From positions 1,488,001 to 1,552,000 of the forward strand of contig JAITYX010000083.1 of assembly GCA_021018815.1 (NCBI GenBank): a DNA stretch of 64,000 nt, read 5' to 3'. A program made the translations under genes and the position numbers. This DNA is from Talinum fruticosum (Eukaryota > Streptophyta > Magnoliopsida > Caryophyllales > Talinaceae). The notes below the pieces were generated by a model. That model ran no database searches, was not told where the DNA came from, and was given only the letters and a program-made list of their open reading frames with translations. Shown here in pieces: positions 11,401-24,070 of the stretch; the first letter of the stretch is position 1; each line of letters starts with the position of its first letter.

Positions 11401-11717
11401 TATGCCCGGTCAAGGTTTCAATCTCTTGCATTGGTCGTACTGGTCAGTATCTTGCGGGCAGTAATTATAATGTCTCCAAGACATTCTATCTCAAGGCTCG
11501 AGAAAGTAATACCTTTGATTTCGTAGAGGACGACGTTGATGCTATCATGCATAGAAGAGACGGCAGTCCTAGGTGGGTAAAAATAGACATGGGGAAGTAC
11601 TTCAATCGTGCAGGAACTGATGTCGCAGTATTAGAGATGACCCTAACAGGGGTGGAGACGGGTTTATACAAGTCTGGCCTCATTGTCCATGGCATTGAGC
11701 TCCTCCCTCTTGATTGA
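8432..11717 (+). CDS. F-box protein PP2-B type (copy C), frame broken near start
   Basis: Exons are 8432-8700, 10709-10827 and 11261-11717. The F-box (LDLPEGCISHILSLTSPVYV, then VCKLFRSIVKSDLVWEKFLP), exon 2 (KKCYMLGARELMIAFSDNP) and exon 3 PP2 domain (152 codons with stop, ending GLIVHGIELLPLD) are typical. The F-box frame has no in-frame ATG downstream of a TAG at 8413. The only suitable ATG, 8432, encodes MEEEREKKKG and is out of frame by one missing base. The frames meet at the run GGGG (8458-8461): a fifth G would give KKKG-VALLDLPEG and a 281-aa protein of normal shape. I therefore favour an assembly base loss; a real frameshift or non-AUG start are alternatives. Intron 1 (2008 bases) is much longer than in the B copies. 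C is the most diverged member. Confidence 0.75.
9968..10101. repeat. Two short inverted repeats in intron 1 of gene C
   Basis: CTCACTACT near 9969 pairs with AGTAGTGAG near 10011, with a nested CTCACTC/GAGTGAG pair. GGCGGTTCAA at about 10071 pairs with TTGAACTGCC at about 10091, with one mismatch. These may be remnants of a small inverted-repeat element. No function is implied. Confidence 0.4.
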
Positions 11718-14271
11718 TTAGCCTCAGAGCTGAATTTGTGATATGGAGTTGTAAAGAGTCTTCTGTTGCCTTCCGAGATCGAGTATGTATTCATATTGTT
11801 GCCTTTGCTGGGAATTTAGGGTTCCATTTCAGTAATTAGTTCAAGGGTGTGTGTTAACCATGGGGAATGAATTCGTAACCTGAATGAATTTGTTGCCATT
11901 GTAAAATTTGAATTCCTTTCTTCAAATGTTCCCTTTTTTTCTTTTTCTTTTTTTTTAAAGGGAAGGTTTGTTCATTTGTTTGTTTGATGAAAACACTCTT
12001 AATTAGTGATCCTCACTAAGACACTTTTGGAAGCTATAAGTGGTAGGATTGAAGATGTGGAAATTTTTAGGTGGAATACCAAAGGATTAGGTTGGAGTAG
12101 GGAAGGGGAAGACCACTAAATTATAAATTATCACCTTCTAATTTATAATTAAATTTTTTAATAAATTATAATTAAGATAAACCTTCCACATTTACAAATT
12201 CCACTCAAACTTTTGTAACTTTGAAGCATGTTAGTTTATATGAACCCAATAATGGAGTCAATCCTCTTATCCTTTTTCTCTTTTCCTTTTGTTTTCTTTT
12301 TTTTTTTTTTTGTTTTGGTCGCCTAAATGTGTATTTGTCTTATTAAAAGTTATACCATAGACCCGGACATATAAACCTAAGTTATCATATATATAATATT
12401 TTGTTTCAATCTTTTGAAAATTACTCTCTGTTCCATAATCCTTTTTTAAAAAAAAATATTAGATTTTTCTCATAAATTGTCTCATGATATCAGATCCATA
12501 GATCTGACTTTACGGTATTAGTATTCGGTTTGCATTTCTTTTTAATTTGGAGCAACGAATATTAACTTTTAATAACTAAAATAAAAATAAAAACTTTTTT
12601 AAGAAAAAAATATTTTTAGATGAAATCATAAATGCTTGTATGTTGTACTACAATGATGGAAGATTCCATTCCAAAGGTTGATGATTAATGTCCTAATGCC
12701 ATATTAGTACGTAAATTAAATAATAATTGATTGTCCTACGCCTCTATATATAATATACTTAGCTTGAGAATTCAGGACTACTTTTTCATTATTTATTTGG
12801 CTTAATATTATAATTATGGCTTGAGAATCTTTAATGTTTAGTAGTTTCATTTTCTTTTTACGAGGAATAATAAATATTGATTTCAGCAAATTGTAATTTA
12901 AATATATAATAATAAGTAACGACTCTAAAAAGTTTTTATTTGTATATGCTTACGATTAATATCATCATTTTTATTAATCCTTTTAATTAAAAAATACAAG
13001 TTCCTTAATTTTTTTTATTCACCAAGTTCCATAATTTATCTAACTAGTATTCAATTTTTTTTTTTTTTGCTTGAAAATTAAATTATTATTGTGGCTTACA
13101 TGATTGATTTCATATACTTTGTATTCTTGTCTCATTATTGTCAAATAAAACGTTTCACATCAATCCATTAAAAAATAAACGTTTCAATCTATTTTTTTTA
13201 TCACCACAAAAAATAAATAATATTGATATTAATAAGCAAAATTTATGACGCTTGCCATGTCATAGTGATTGACATTCAATCCACTTTTATCAAAAAAAAA
13301 TTTAATATGATGAGTTAAAAGTATGTAAACTATTATCATGTATTAATTAAATTAGGGAAAAGATACAATGAAATATTATTATTGTATAAGTTGCAAAAGA
13401 TTATCATATTACGTGTAATATTTTCTTAAGTTGAAATTTTTGAAAGAATTATCTTGTGCCTTTTATATTGTGTGTTTATAAGTGTAACTAATAAAATTTT
13501 CGAACTAAATATGCAAAATTAATACTTCATCGATCTTACTAGTGTTGAAATATATTGGTCAAAGAATGTGTGCTTTGACAATTATATTTTGAGTGAAATT
13601 CGTTGGTATATATAAATATGTAAAATTAATATTTACAAACTAATATTAAAAAATTAATTTAATAATATGTTATCTTAAAAATTTTAAATTTATTATATTT
13701 TTCTCTTAAAACAAAGTTAAATAAGTCCTTATTTTTAACCAGTTTTTATAAAATTAACAACCCTAACTACAAAAAAATCTATTTTTTTAAAAAAATTAAA
13801 TTTTAAATTAACACAATATTTATCTTTTCTTTTTGTTTTTTTTTTTGGGTGCAAATGACAATATAACTTGTTATTGGCAATTAATGAGGGGAGGGGAAGG
13901 AGAAAGAGGGAGAGAATGGAGATAAAGCAAAGCCAAGCAAATTTCAGGCAATTCCATGTGCTCACATGGTTGACTGCCTAAGAGAGAGAATGGAATGAGA
14001 GAGAAAGAGAGAGGAGAGAGACATAGAGAGAGAGTCCAACTCAACTGAGGTAAGCAAACCTCTCTGTTGATTAGTATTAGCCCCTTCTCGTTGAATTCTA
14101 CACCAGTACAATCAAACCCGGAAAGCCCAAATCAAAACACCCATCAGCAGCATCCCCGAATGAAATGATCCCAGAAAGGGGGTAACTTTTCTAGTAACTG
14201 ACACAAAACCCCAGTTCTGAGCAACCCCTTTTCTTTTTCTGAGCTTTCTGAGTTCCAATTGGAGAGAGAAA
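11718..14271. other. AT-rich intergenic region
   Basis: Very AT-rich with long A and T runs. I found no coding region of recognisable family. The last 300 bases (13,960-14,271), rich in GAGAGA and preceding the kinase ATG, probably hold its promoter and leader. Confidence 0.5.
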
Positions 14272-17200
14272 ATGCAGGAGAGCGGCGATGGTGGGAGTGG
14301 AGGTGGTGGGTTTGTTAGGGCAGATCAGATTGATCTCAAGAGCTTGGATGAGCAGCTTGAGAGGCATCTCAACAGGGCTTTGACGATGGAGAAGAACAAG
14401 AAGAAGGATGAATCGGGTGATTGTGCTAGGCATGAATGGGAGATCGACGCTTCTAAGCTCACTATCAAGTCTGTCATTGCTCGTGGCACTTTTGGAACGG
14501 TCCATCGTGGGATCTACGACGGCTTGGATGTCGCCGGTGAGATTTTTGACTACCCAATCTTCTATTTTGAGGCTTATTTGTCATTGATTTTGTGTTCTTT
14601 TGTTTTTTTATCATGGTTTATCTTGCGCAACAGCTGTTTGTTGTAATACCTCAGTAAAGATTGAATTTTTAAAATTTTGGTTGTTTTCCATGTTATGTTT
14701 CTTTCTTTCCTTTTGCCAAAATCTGAAAGAGTGAGAAACATCACTTGAGATGTTCAATGTACTGTTATGTGTTTCTGGATGTGCATGATAGTAGTAGGTG
14801 GACTGTACCTTCACTTGCTTTGCTCATTCAGGGTTTTTTTAATAGTTAATTTTATCTAATTAGACCTTTCTAGGAAGGCTGGATTTAATTTCTATTGTGC
14901 TTCTCAATCATCTTCCTTCACAACGGTTTGCTTGGGAGAAATCTGATAAGGGTAATCAAGATTTGGCTGGCTCCGATCAAACCAAACAAAAAAAAAAATT
15001 TGGGGAGGGGGTTGGCCGGTCCAATATGGCATTAGGTGTTAGGTGGTCCTGGATAAGAGTTGGCTTTATCTACTAGGCTGTTTCTCCTGGTCCATTAATG
15101 AAAATGTCATTTTCATTTTCCTGCTTTATCCTGGATTTTGTTTTCTGCTTATAGTAATTGTTTTGGGGTTTTAATTGGTCGTCACTCGGACGGAGAAGCC
15201 TGGTGATTGGTTTCTTGAGAGTGCTCTTGTGAAATCTGTGAGTAAAAGCGTGGGTCTAAGTTGAGATTGTGGGTTGCAATAAACTGGTTGATGATATTTT
15301 TCTACCTTTCATGTGATCCTATCTGTTAAAAGATAGCAAACATGCAAAAGGGCTTAACAAATAAATACAAACTGGTGGCTGATAGATTAGAGCCCAACTT
15401 GGTCATGTTGTATTCTTTTTGAGCACCTTTGATATTAGAGTGGTTAGGATGACTCTTAACTTTTTTGTAATTAGTGGGTTTAAGCCTTTCTAATCATGCG
15501 CTTCTATGATTTAATTGTATAATAATAATCACAATAATGATGGACTTCTACATGCTTTTCTAATGTACAGTTAAACTGCTTGACTGGGGTGAAGAGGGTC
15601 AGAGAACAGCATCTGAAATAAATTCACTCAGGGCGCGTTTACACAGGAAGTTGCAGTGTGGCACAAGCTTAACCATCCGAATGTGACTAAGGTTTTTCCT
15701 GTCTCAATCTGTTGCAGTCTGTATCTATCTGGATACATACTATGCAGCATTTCACCTTAGCTAAATATAAACCTTTTTTTTGGGGGCGCAGAAAGAAAAT
15801 TTTTAGAAAGATAGATGCAGTGCACTTGCACTTTGTGGCAAAAGAGCTTGGTCTTGTACATAGTAGAATATTTGTCCATATACTATGCTTTAAGACTGGA
15901 ACTTTCATTCTGGACTTTGGTGGATTGTTTTTTTTTTATACATGACATGACTATTGCTAAGTTAAATGACTATTGACTAGCACTCATTTGGAAGTTGGCA
16001 TGCTGTGTGAGGTCTGTTTATTCTATTGCTGATTGGACTACACATTTGCTTGTTGATTTTATTGATGACTAAGAAAGGTTTGATATTGACAATGAGACAG
16101 TGTGTGTCATTGAGCGTCCTAGATATGGAAACTAGTATAATTTGCAAGGGCAATGTTAACTAAGGAAATCGTGTTTAATGCGTAGAATGTAGATGATCCT
16201 TCAGAACCTGCAGAGCTATGTGTGCTGGATTCCAACTATTGTTAATCCCCGTATGCAGACAGTTATTTAAGGAACCTACAACTCTTGTTACTATAATATT
16301 ACGCTGCAGTATGAGCGATGATTGAAAAAATAGGTGGTTGTTATTGAAGACATGTATGCACTTCCCATATCTAGAAATGACTCTATAGGCTCACAAATTT
16401 CTGGTGTATATGGGCCATGGTTGTCATTTGCCTCCTCCTATCATGATGATGTTAGTGTTACTTATTTGTGTCCTTCCCGTTCGTCTGTATTACTATATAT
16501 AGGTTGGTGCAAATGAGCGCAACTTGATAAGTGGAGAATTCTTACAAGAGGCACCTACGTCCTAGTACCTGCAGTCTGCACCATTACATGAACGAGGATT
16601 CATGTGATAGCTGTTACTCCCCTGTTCCATTATCATTCAATATGAGAAACAGTGTGTAACATGTGCATTGGATGTCTACCTTAGCTCAAGGACAAGGACA
16701 CTATTACTTTGATGAAACCATAGTATGCCTTTATTGCTTTCAAGTCTTCCACTAATTCCTTTTAGTCAAAATAATATATCAGTTACTTGTGGCTCTTCTT
16801 TTTATGAAGCTCATCTTAGCTTGTCCAAGTTTCATTGTTTGTGAATACTGAATTAGAGATTTTTACTCCAACTTTAGCATCAAGCCATCAACTTGTTTAA
16901 ACTTGCAGAAACTCAGGCTATTGTTGGTGGGGCATTGCGTGACTTTACGGAAATGGGCAATTGATTTCCTGACATTGTCGAAATGAGATTAACTGTAGGA
17001 AGGTTGTAGTATGGTTCCTGATGAGCTGTTTTGTCCTGACCATCTGCTAACCTTTGTAGATTTAGAGTGGAAGGAGTCTTTACCTTGCCAGAAAAAGGAA
17101 AGTAAATAAAGGCATTTTGATCAAGTCTCTTTTCACCCATTGCCTTTCCTCTTTTCCAGCTTTTGACTGTTGAAGGCTGTTTTGTGGCTGTTTCAAACTT

Positions 17201-18414
17201 TCAATCGATGGCTTGAAACTTTTGCTTTGAGATGATAGATATGGCAATTTATCAATTTGGTTGAGTAAATAAATTAGTTCCCATTTACTGGATTGTGTTT
17301 AATATGGGAAAAGAATTATCTTGGTTGGGGAAAATATAGCTTCATATTATTGTAAGAAATTAAGTAATGCGTCATTTGAGAATCCGTAATTCTGAAGTTT
17401 GGATAATTCATGGCCGCTGCAGTTTATTGGGGCAAAGATGGGTTCATCAGGGCTACAAATACAAACGGAAAATGGTCAGATCAGCATGCCAACGAACATC
17501 TGCTGTGTTGTTGTGGAGTATCTTCCTGGGGGTGCCCTAAAGAACTATCTCATAAAGAATCGAAAAAGGAAGCTGGCTTTCAAGGTTGTCATCCAGTTGG
17601 CTCTTGATCTTGCTAGAGGGTAATAAAGGAGAATCCTTTTCTAAGTTGTAATCCCATTTTCCATAGCATACCAGTGCAGCTGGTGAAGAATTTCCAAAAT
17701 CCATTCAAACACTTCCAGCCTAATCCATTGCAATTTGCAGGTTGAGCTACCTACACTCTCAAAAGATTGTTCACAGAGATGTGAAGACGGAAAACATGTT
17801 ACTGGACAAGTCACGTACCTTGAAGATAGCTGATTTTGGCGTTGCACGTGTAGAAGCTTCAAATCCTAGTGACATGACCGGGGAGACAGGGACTCTTGGT
17901 TATATGGCTCCTGAGGTATGTCTCAGCATTGCCCTATTTTATCAAGGAGAGCAGCTTTTTATGTGGTGCAATTGACGCAGATGATTGGATCACACAATTA
18001 GATCACTCTCCCCCCAACCTTTCCTCGATATCTTGCTATTATGTGCCCTGTTTTACCAAACAATGGTTTGAGGATCTATAATTATTAGGTTTATAAAGGA
18101 ATATTTTAAAATGATAATCAGAACAAATTTTGCATAAGAATACAATTAATTTTTATAGAAGTTTTTTAATTATTAATAGTAAAGAAGAAAATCAAGCAGT
18201 ATACTAAATAAAAATAATAAGATACTTTAATAGTCTTTTACTAAATTAGTTATTTGCTTGCTCATGAATAAATTTTACCTTGATATTATCAAATTAAAAA
18301 AGAAAAAGGAAAACATAGCTCCTTAAATCCAAAAACCAACCATTAAAACCCCATAAATATATAAAAAAAGCAAATAACTAATTTAATACATCTTCTAAAT
18401 CCAACTTCAAAACC

Positions 18415-18467
<53 letters not shown>

Positions 18468-19715
18468 TTGGTGTTATTTGTTATTATTAGTCGTGCAGAG
18501 AGTTGTGTTTCAATGTGAAGAACCACAAACTACTTGTATTGTTAGTATGTTCATCCTAAAATTCTAAATATCAAACAGTCTTTTCGTGACGTCTTAGACA
18601 TGGATATGCTGAGGAGGCCCTGTCCGTGCTTCTCATCAGGCCAGATACTGTCCTGTGCATTTTTACAATAACAGTAACCAAAGGGCTGGAGTTATTTTGT
18701 TTGCTCCACACAAGAAAGAAGAAAGACCACTCTCGGAACACTCTTTAGCTCTTCTAATTTAGTGGTGCAACCGTATGTAATGTAATTAAGTTGTAGATTG
18801 GCAGCTACTAGTGTTCCAAGATGCTCTATTTGAGCTATCGTTGGGTTCTTGCATATATGGAGGCCCAGCTAATGCGTGAAACACTCCACCTGGGCGAGAA
18901 GGACTGAAACAAACTCCAACTTAAAGATATGGCAACTGTTTCTGGTTCTTCGTTAAGATATTCAGCCATATGGTCTGCGTTATGCAATCTCAATCTACTA
19001 GCCCAAATTATACACTCTAATGTAGCTAAATAGTTAACCTAGTTTCGTGCCATGATCCTCTGTTCAAGCTATTTATGATCCTGGTGACTACTGTCTGCAC
19101 CCGGAAAACTAGGGAACTTTTCTTTTCCTCCGTCCACATTCAAAGGTCAAACCTGAATAGAAAATTGGAAATCCAAAAACCTGTGCAAAATTCCTTACAG
19201 TTTGTCATATGGATGAATGCAGGTTTTAAATGGCAACCCATACAACAGGAAATGTGACGTGTACAGTTTTGGCATATGTTTGTGGGAAATATACTGCTGT
19301 GATATGCCATATCCTGATCTAAGTTTCTCGGAGGTGACTTCTGCTGTGGTTCGTCAGGTACATGTTCTGCTCCTGCCTTACAATTTACTACTTGGCAATG
19401 TTTGACAGGGTGAACAAATATTTTCATTCTCACCCCTCTTCCGCCTTGCCCTGTTTAACCCTCCTGCCCTGCATTTTCGGGTGTTGAAATTTTGGCTTGG
19501 AATCGCAGAACCTAAGGCCAGAGATACCAAGATGTTGCCCGAGTTCATTGGCTAATGTAATGAAGAAATGCTGGGATGCTAATCCTGATAAACGACCCGA
19601 GATGGACGAGGTAGTTTCCCTGTTGGAGGCCATTGACACCTCGAAAGGAGGCGGGATGATCCCTGCTGATCAGCAGGAAGGTTGTTTCTGCCTCCGCAGA
19701 CGCCGCGGCCCTTAA
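14272..19715 (+). CDS. Raf-like group C Ser/Thr protein kinase (STY13/MRK1-like)
   Basis: Six exons: 14272-14536, 15571-15691, 17423-17619, 17741-17915, 19223-19357 and 19509-19715. The N-terminus carries the family signature RADQIDLKSLDEQLERHLNR. Kinase motifs run in order: glycine loop ARGTFGTVHRG (exon 1), VAVK lysine spanning exons 1-2, CCVVVEYLPGGALKNYL (exon 3), HRDVKTENMLL, DFGVARVEAS and GTLGYMAPE (exon 4), CDVYSFGICLWEIYCCDMPY (exon 5), and RCCPSSLANVMKKCWDANPD with KRPEMDEVV (exon 6). With the frame repaired it is 366 aa, the normal length. Exon 2 is 121 bases where phase needs 122: near 15634 GGGCGCG stands where GGGCGGCG would encode the expected RAAFTQEVAVWHKL, and the literal frame stops at 15684-15686. 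Kinases of this group phosphorylate Ser/Thr despite tyrosine-kinase-like features, and some relatives act in blue-light and CO2 signalling in guard cells. Role here is inferred. Confidence 0.85.
18419..18463. repeat. (AT)22 microsatellite in kinase intron 4
   Basis: Perfect AT dinucleotide repeat of about 22 units in the 1.3-kb intron separating exons 4 and 5. It is a likely length polymorphism. Confidence 0.9.
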
Positions 19716-20183
19716 ACCTAGTGGTTGCGATGATAGATATCTTGCCGATATTTATCATTGCTTTATCTTTGTTTCTCTTTTCTTTTTCTGGGGTGGGGTG
19801 GGGGAGCATCCAACTTGTAATTATGGTGAGAAGATTGAAAAGAGAACACTGAAATTTGGAGAGGAAAGAAAGAACATTTTTTTAGGTATTGGCTTTCTTT
19901 TTACATCTGGGGTTCTGCAATACTTGTTCCTGGACAATGTAAATCATTTGCTTTTTACCTATCACTCTAATAATAAATTTAAATCAATCGAAATTCCTGT
20001 CTCTCTCTCTCTGATCATCTTTCTTATCTCCCTCCCCCTTTTTCTGCTCTGCATAGTTCTCTTTCTTTTTCTGGCTCTGTAAAACTCATTACATGGGGAA
20101 AAATTGAAAGTTTTACAAGGTAATAAAAAGGAAAAAAAAACCGAAAAAACTCAAAAATAGAAATTGATGTGTGTGAATAATAT
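19716..20183. other. Convergent 3' regions of kinase and SWEET genes
   Basis: A 468-base gap between two stop codons facing each other. It should contain both 3' UTRs. CT-rich and AT-rich patches were seen and no coding region. Confidence 0.6.
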
Positions 20184-20748
20184 CTATGCTTGTTGGAGTT
20201 CCACTTGTCCTTGTCCTTGTCCTTGTCCATGTCCCTGTCCCTTGTCCTGCCCTTGAGCTGGCCCTTGCCCTTGTGGTTGGCCTTGGGTTTGTTTCTTCGG
20301 GTCGGTCCAGTCTGTACTCCTATAGTAAGCTGCATATAATACCAGCTGAATTATCCCAGAAAACGTCCCTAACCCATTTGGTACCTGCCCAAAAACCATG
20401 GTCAAAAAGATCTCTTCGACACGAATCCATATATCCAAGAACCAAGTAAAAGATTCAACTCTGAACAACACCACGGCCCAGTGCGGATTCTGATTCTGAT
20501 CTATCTAGAATGATCATGTTTGAATGGATCATCGAGATGCACAGAACCTTAATCATAACTCACAAATCAAAATCAAAATCGAAAACATACCACCATCCAT
20601 GGATCGAATTTGATGGCGGCATAAGCAGTCCAGGTAGCACCATTGAGGAAGTTGGTTACTGATAACCAGAAGGGCATAAATTTGACACTCCTTGTCTTGA
20701 TCACTTGCCTCTGTGTTTCCACAAAATCACTAATCAATCAAAAACCCC

Positions 20749-20787
<39 letters not shown>

Positions 20788-21859
20788 CCATGACAGTCAA
20801 AGGTGAGAAATACATGATGATATTGAAGGCAACACACAAAGCCCCAACAAACACAGTCCTCATTTTAATGGTTTTGATGAAATACACCGTTACTATCAAC
20901 ACTATCAGGAAGAAGATCGCCTCCACTATCAGATATAGTATTATCCTCTTCTGCATTCATTCAAGCAATTCATACATAAATAAACAGTAGATCATAAATA
21001 TTTCTCTGCAAGGTGACCCGAGTTATCCACCAAGTTATAGGAGCCGAATCAGGTTACCTGATTTACCCACCAAGAAAAGAAAGACGAAAGAACGTGGATG
21101 TATACCCGTTTACCCCAATCGGAGAAGATGAAGAAGATCGAGACGTAGATGAACTCGATGCATAAACCGGCGCTGTTGATGGTGACGACGAGGATGTTGT
21201 TGGGTTTGACAAAGGGGAGACCATACAGAACCCACATTGCACAGTTGAGTATGGTGGCTATGTATGGATCTGCCTTGAATTGTTCCACTGATCTCTTCTT
21301 TATTATTCTTACAAATGTTGGCCTGAAATTTTTTTCACACCACTTCTTGTTAGCGGGCATGTTTTTGGCATGTTCTTTTGAAACAACATAAACTAATAAA
21401 TGGCAAAAAAGAATGAAGAAAAAAAGATGATAATGTGGTACAAATCGAAAATAAAGTTTTCAAATTAACCGAAATGATCATTTCATTGTCGATCAAAGAA
21501 GGTGTAAAAGTTGATGTAGGTAATACCCGAGCAAGTATCTGATAACATCTTTCATAAACTTTAACCATTAAATTGAAATAAGAATTTCTTACACAGGAGA
21601 AAGAAACAGTCCAAAAGATATGACATTTCCTGCAAAAAGTAACGGGCTTAAGAGCTTTAGATATAACAAGAAACACTACTTAAAATTACTAAATGAAACA
21701 ATTAGAATCACAAGTTTATAAGAATTTGTTTTATCGATTATATATATTCTAAAAACACCATTTAAAGGAGAAAAATATATGTATACAATTACAAACATAG
21801 GATAATTAATCGATACCGATAATTCCAATAAAGTATCCGATCGTATTCGGATTCACCAT
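20184..21859 (-). CDS. SWEET sugar transporter, clade II-like (SWEET4/5/7 type)
   Basis: Six exons on the minus strand, 5' to 3': 21859-21817, 21629-21593, 21322-21106, 20950-20789, 20710-20591 and 20384-20184. All have GT-AG borders and matching phases, giving 259 aa with no lesion. Exon 1 ([15 protein letters not shown]) and the 37-base exon 2 ([11 protein letters not shown]) have the classic SWEET structure. Exon 3 gives [33 protein letters not shown] and [14 protein letters not shown]. Later exons give the second MtN3/saliva repeat ([47 protein letters not shown]). SWEETs are seven-helix uniporters moving hexoses or sucrose down gradient; clade II members mostly carry hexoses. The cytosolic tail after YYRSTDWTD is unusual: residues 225-259 are almost only Gln and Gly. 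Confidence 0.93.
20187..20290 (-). repeat. Hexamer-type repeat encoding the SWEET Gln-Gly tail
   Basis: On the + strand this reads as imperfect repeats of CCTTGT/CCTTGC. In the SWEET frame these give alternating Gln-Gly pairs. Frame is kept throughout and the stop at 20184 lies directly beyond. Confidence 0.8.
20751..20784. repeat. (GA)n microsatellite beside a SWEET splice donor
   Basis: About 17 GA units on the + strand, in intron 4 of the SWEET gene, a few bases downstream of the exon 4 donor. Confidence 0.85.
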
Positions 21860-24070
21860 CGTAGGAAACTCCGACTTGCTCTAAAATCAAATCAAATGTT
21901 TATAAGAAATCGTTTTTTTTTTTTCCTGTGAATTTGGTGGAGGAGAAGAATGTAGTATATATAATAAAAAGGCTAGAGAAGTGAGGTTTTTGGTCTTCTT
22001 TTTATTGAGTTTTAGGGAAGAACTACATTAATTACAGAAAAGACTTTTCATATGTCTATCAATAAATTCTAGTGGATTTTTACAGTTAAGTTTCCAAATT
22101 TGCCTCAAGATTAATAGAATCAGATTTCCCAATTGGGTATTAAATAAAATATAAATGGGAAGGCATTTAAATTATGTTGAAAAAAATCAAATAAAATAAA
22201 ATAAATTATCTTATCTTTGTGTTCATGAATTCTTGGTAATCCTTGAATTTAGATGTTTTTTTGATCCATGCTTAGTGGCTAAGTCCTCGGATTAATCTCA
22301 TTTTCTGGGCACTCCAAGCGTCAATTAAACACAAGTATTAATACTGAAAATTAGGATAATCTCAGTGATTAGTGACATTTGTAACTTATCCTAATTTTCA
22401 AGGGGGTCAAAGTCAAAATTTGAGAAAATTATGACATCAATTTCTTAAATGTATTTAAAGAAGTAGATAATCTTTGGAATTATTATAATTATTCTCTATC
22501 CACATGAATTGGGGGTGGGGGATCAAATAAAACTGACATAATTATTAATTTGGAAAATAATATCCGTTTTTATTTAGACGAGGTAATGGATGGATAAATT
22601 TAAATTTTATATTTTAAAACTTCACTTTATAAGAGATTATACTTACCATTTTCCATCCTTCACACCCACCATAGAAATTTAAGTTTGGGTGAAATAGAGT
22701 CGGATAAATTGGTCAATGTTAGTTTTTTATGGTTGAATAATTTGGATAAATCTAAATTTAGGTCAAAATCGGACAGAAATAGGAAAAATTTTATGTTTGA
22801 ATCTAAAATTCGGAAAAAATTCATGACTAGACCCAAATTTTTTACATTGGAAAAATTCAGGTTATCGGGTTAGACGAAAATTTTCCAACTTATAACTTTT
22901 TATAATTAAATTTATAATTATCATACAGGTAGTTACTACTCCTTACCGCTTATAACTTATAATTTTACAACTTCTTACAACTAAAATGGAACTAAATGCA
23001 ACAGGGATTCCACCCTTTAAGTCTACCTTGACTTCTCTTCTCCTTCCTCATTCTCTTCCACTCTCTCTTATTCCTCATCCACCCTCGGAAATCAATCAAT
23101 AACATCGCTATAACAACAATGTTTTAACTCTAATTCAGCTTAGTTAAATAAATGTCTCGAGTTCACGATAAGTTATTATGAAACGGACTCATTATCTTGT
23201 AACTAAATCATTTCATGTGATCTCGACTACAATTTATCATATGAATATGATAGTATCCCTCACCAAAAATTTATAGTCTTAAGTAATAATAGCTGGTTTC
23301 ATGATTTATGTAGTCAATAATTGTTCATGTGACAAAAAGCTTCCTTGAGTTTAGCAATATTATTATTCTCAAATTTCAGGGTTTATTTATTATTAATCAA
23401 GTTTAAATTACTATTTTTTTTTTTGGTCAAACCTAAGAGGGATGACTAGGTGAGGATACCATTGATTAATAGCCACCTGTCCATAATTTATAAATTTTTT
23501 TCCTTAGTATTGATTTTGTGGGATCAACCACTGTGCTCAAAAACAGGTACCAAACTTCAATCTTTACACTTAAAAAAAATTTAAAAAAAGGAATTTTATA
23601 GCGTAGTGCCATTTTAATTAAGTTGCTTTCAAAACTTAAAAAATATTTAAAATCTGTACGAGATACTATTTTCTAAGCTAAATTTTTCACATCAAATTCT
23701 CCCCATCATCAAAAACAGGTCTAATTGGTCATCTCTGGAATCTCAAAGCAGACACAATCAATCCAACTTTTTGACCCAAAGGGAAAACACTTACCACCTC
23801 ACTCAACCCACCAAATTTGTCATTAACTCTCCAATTAGAAATCACATCTAGACACTTCCTTAATTGCCCAAATTCATCATAAAGATCCACCCTTTTTCAC
23901 CCCCAAGAACTAATCACCATCTTTCCAGTTTTGGGGTTTTTTTTTTTTCCTTTTTCTTCATGTTGATCAAAACCAAGTATGATGAAGATGGATCAACATG
24001 ACTTGTGCCCTTCTTGGAGGAGAGGAGAAATCAATGAAGACAGCCAAATTGCAGTGGAAAAGAAGGTGGG
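21860..24070. other. Intergenic region between divergent SWEET and RING-H2 genes
   Basis: AT-rich. It holds the two upstream regions of divergently transcribed genes. I see no family-recognisable ORF or RNA gene. A degraded segment at about 22,690-22,870 has GGATAAAT and CGGAAAAAT words resembling decayed dispersed repeats. Confidence 0.45.

Noticed and set aside
20186..20449. ORF on the + strand over the SWEET tail
   Set aside because: It is the antisense of the Gln-Gly coding repeat; Leu/Val-rich output follows from repeat composition.
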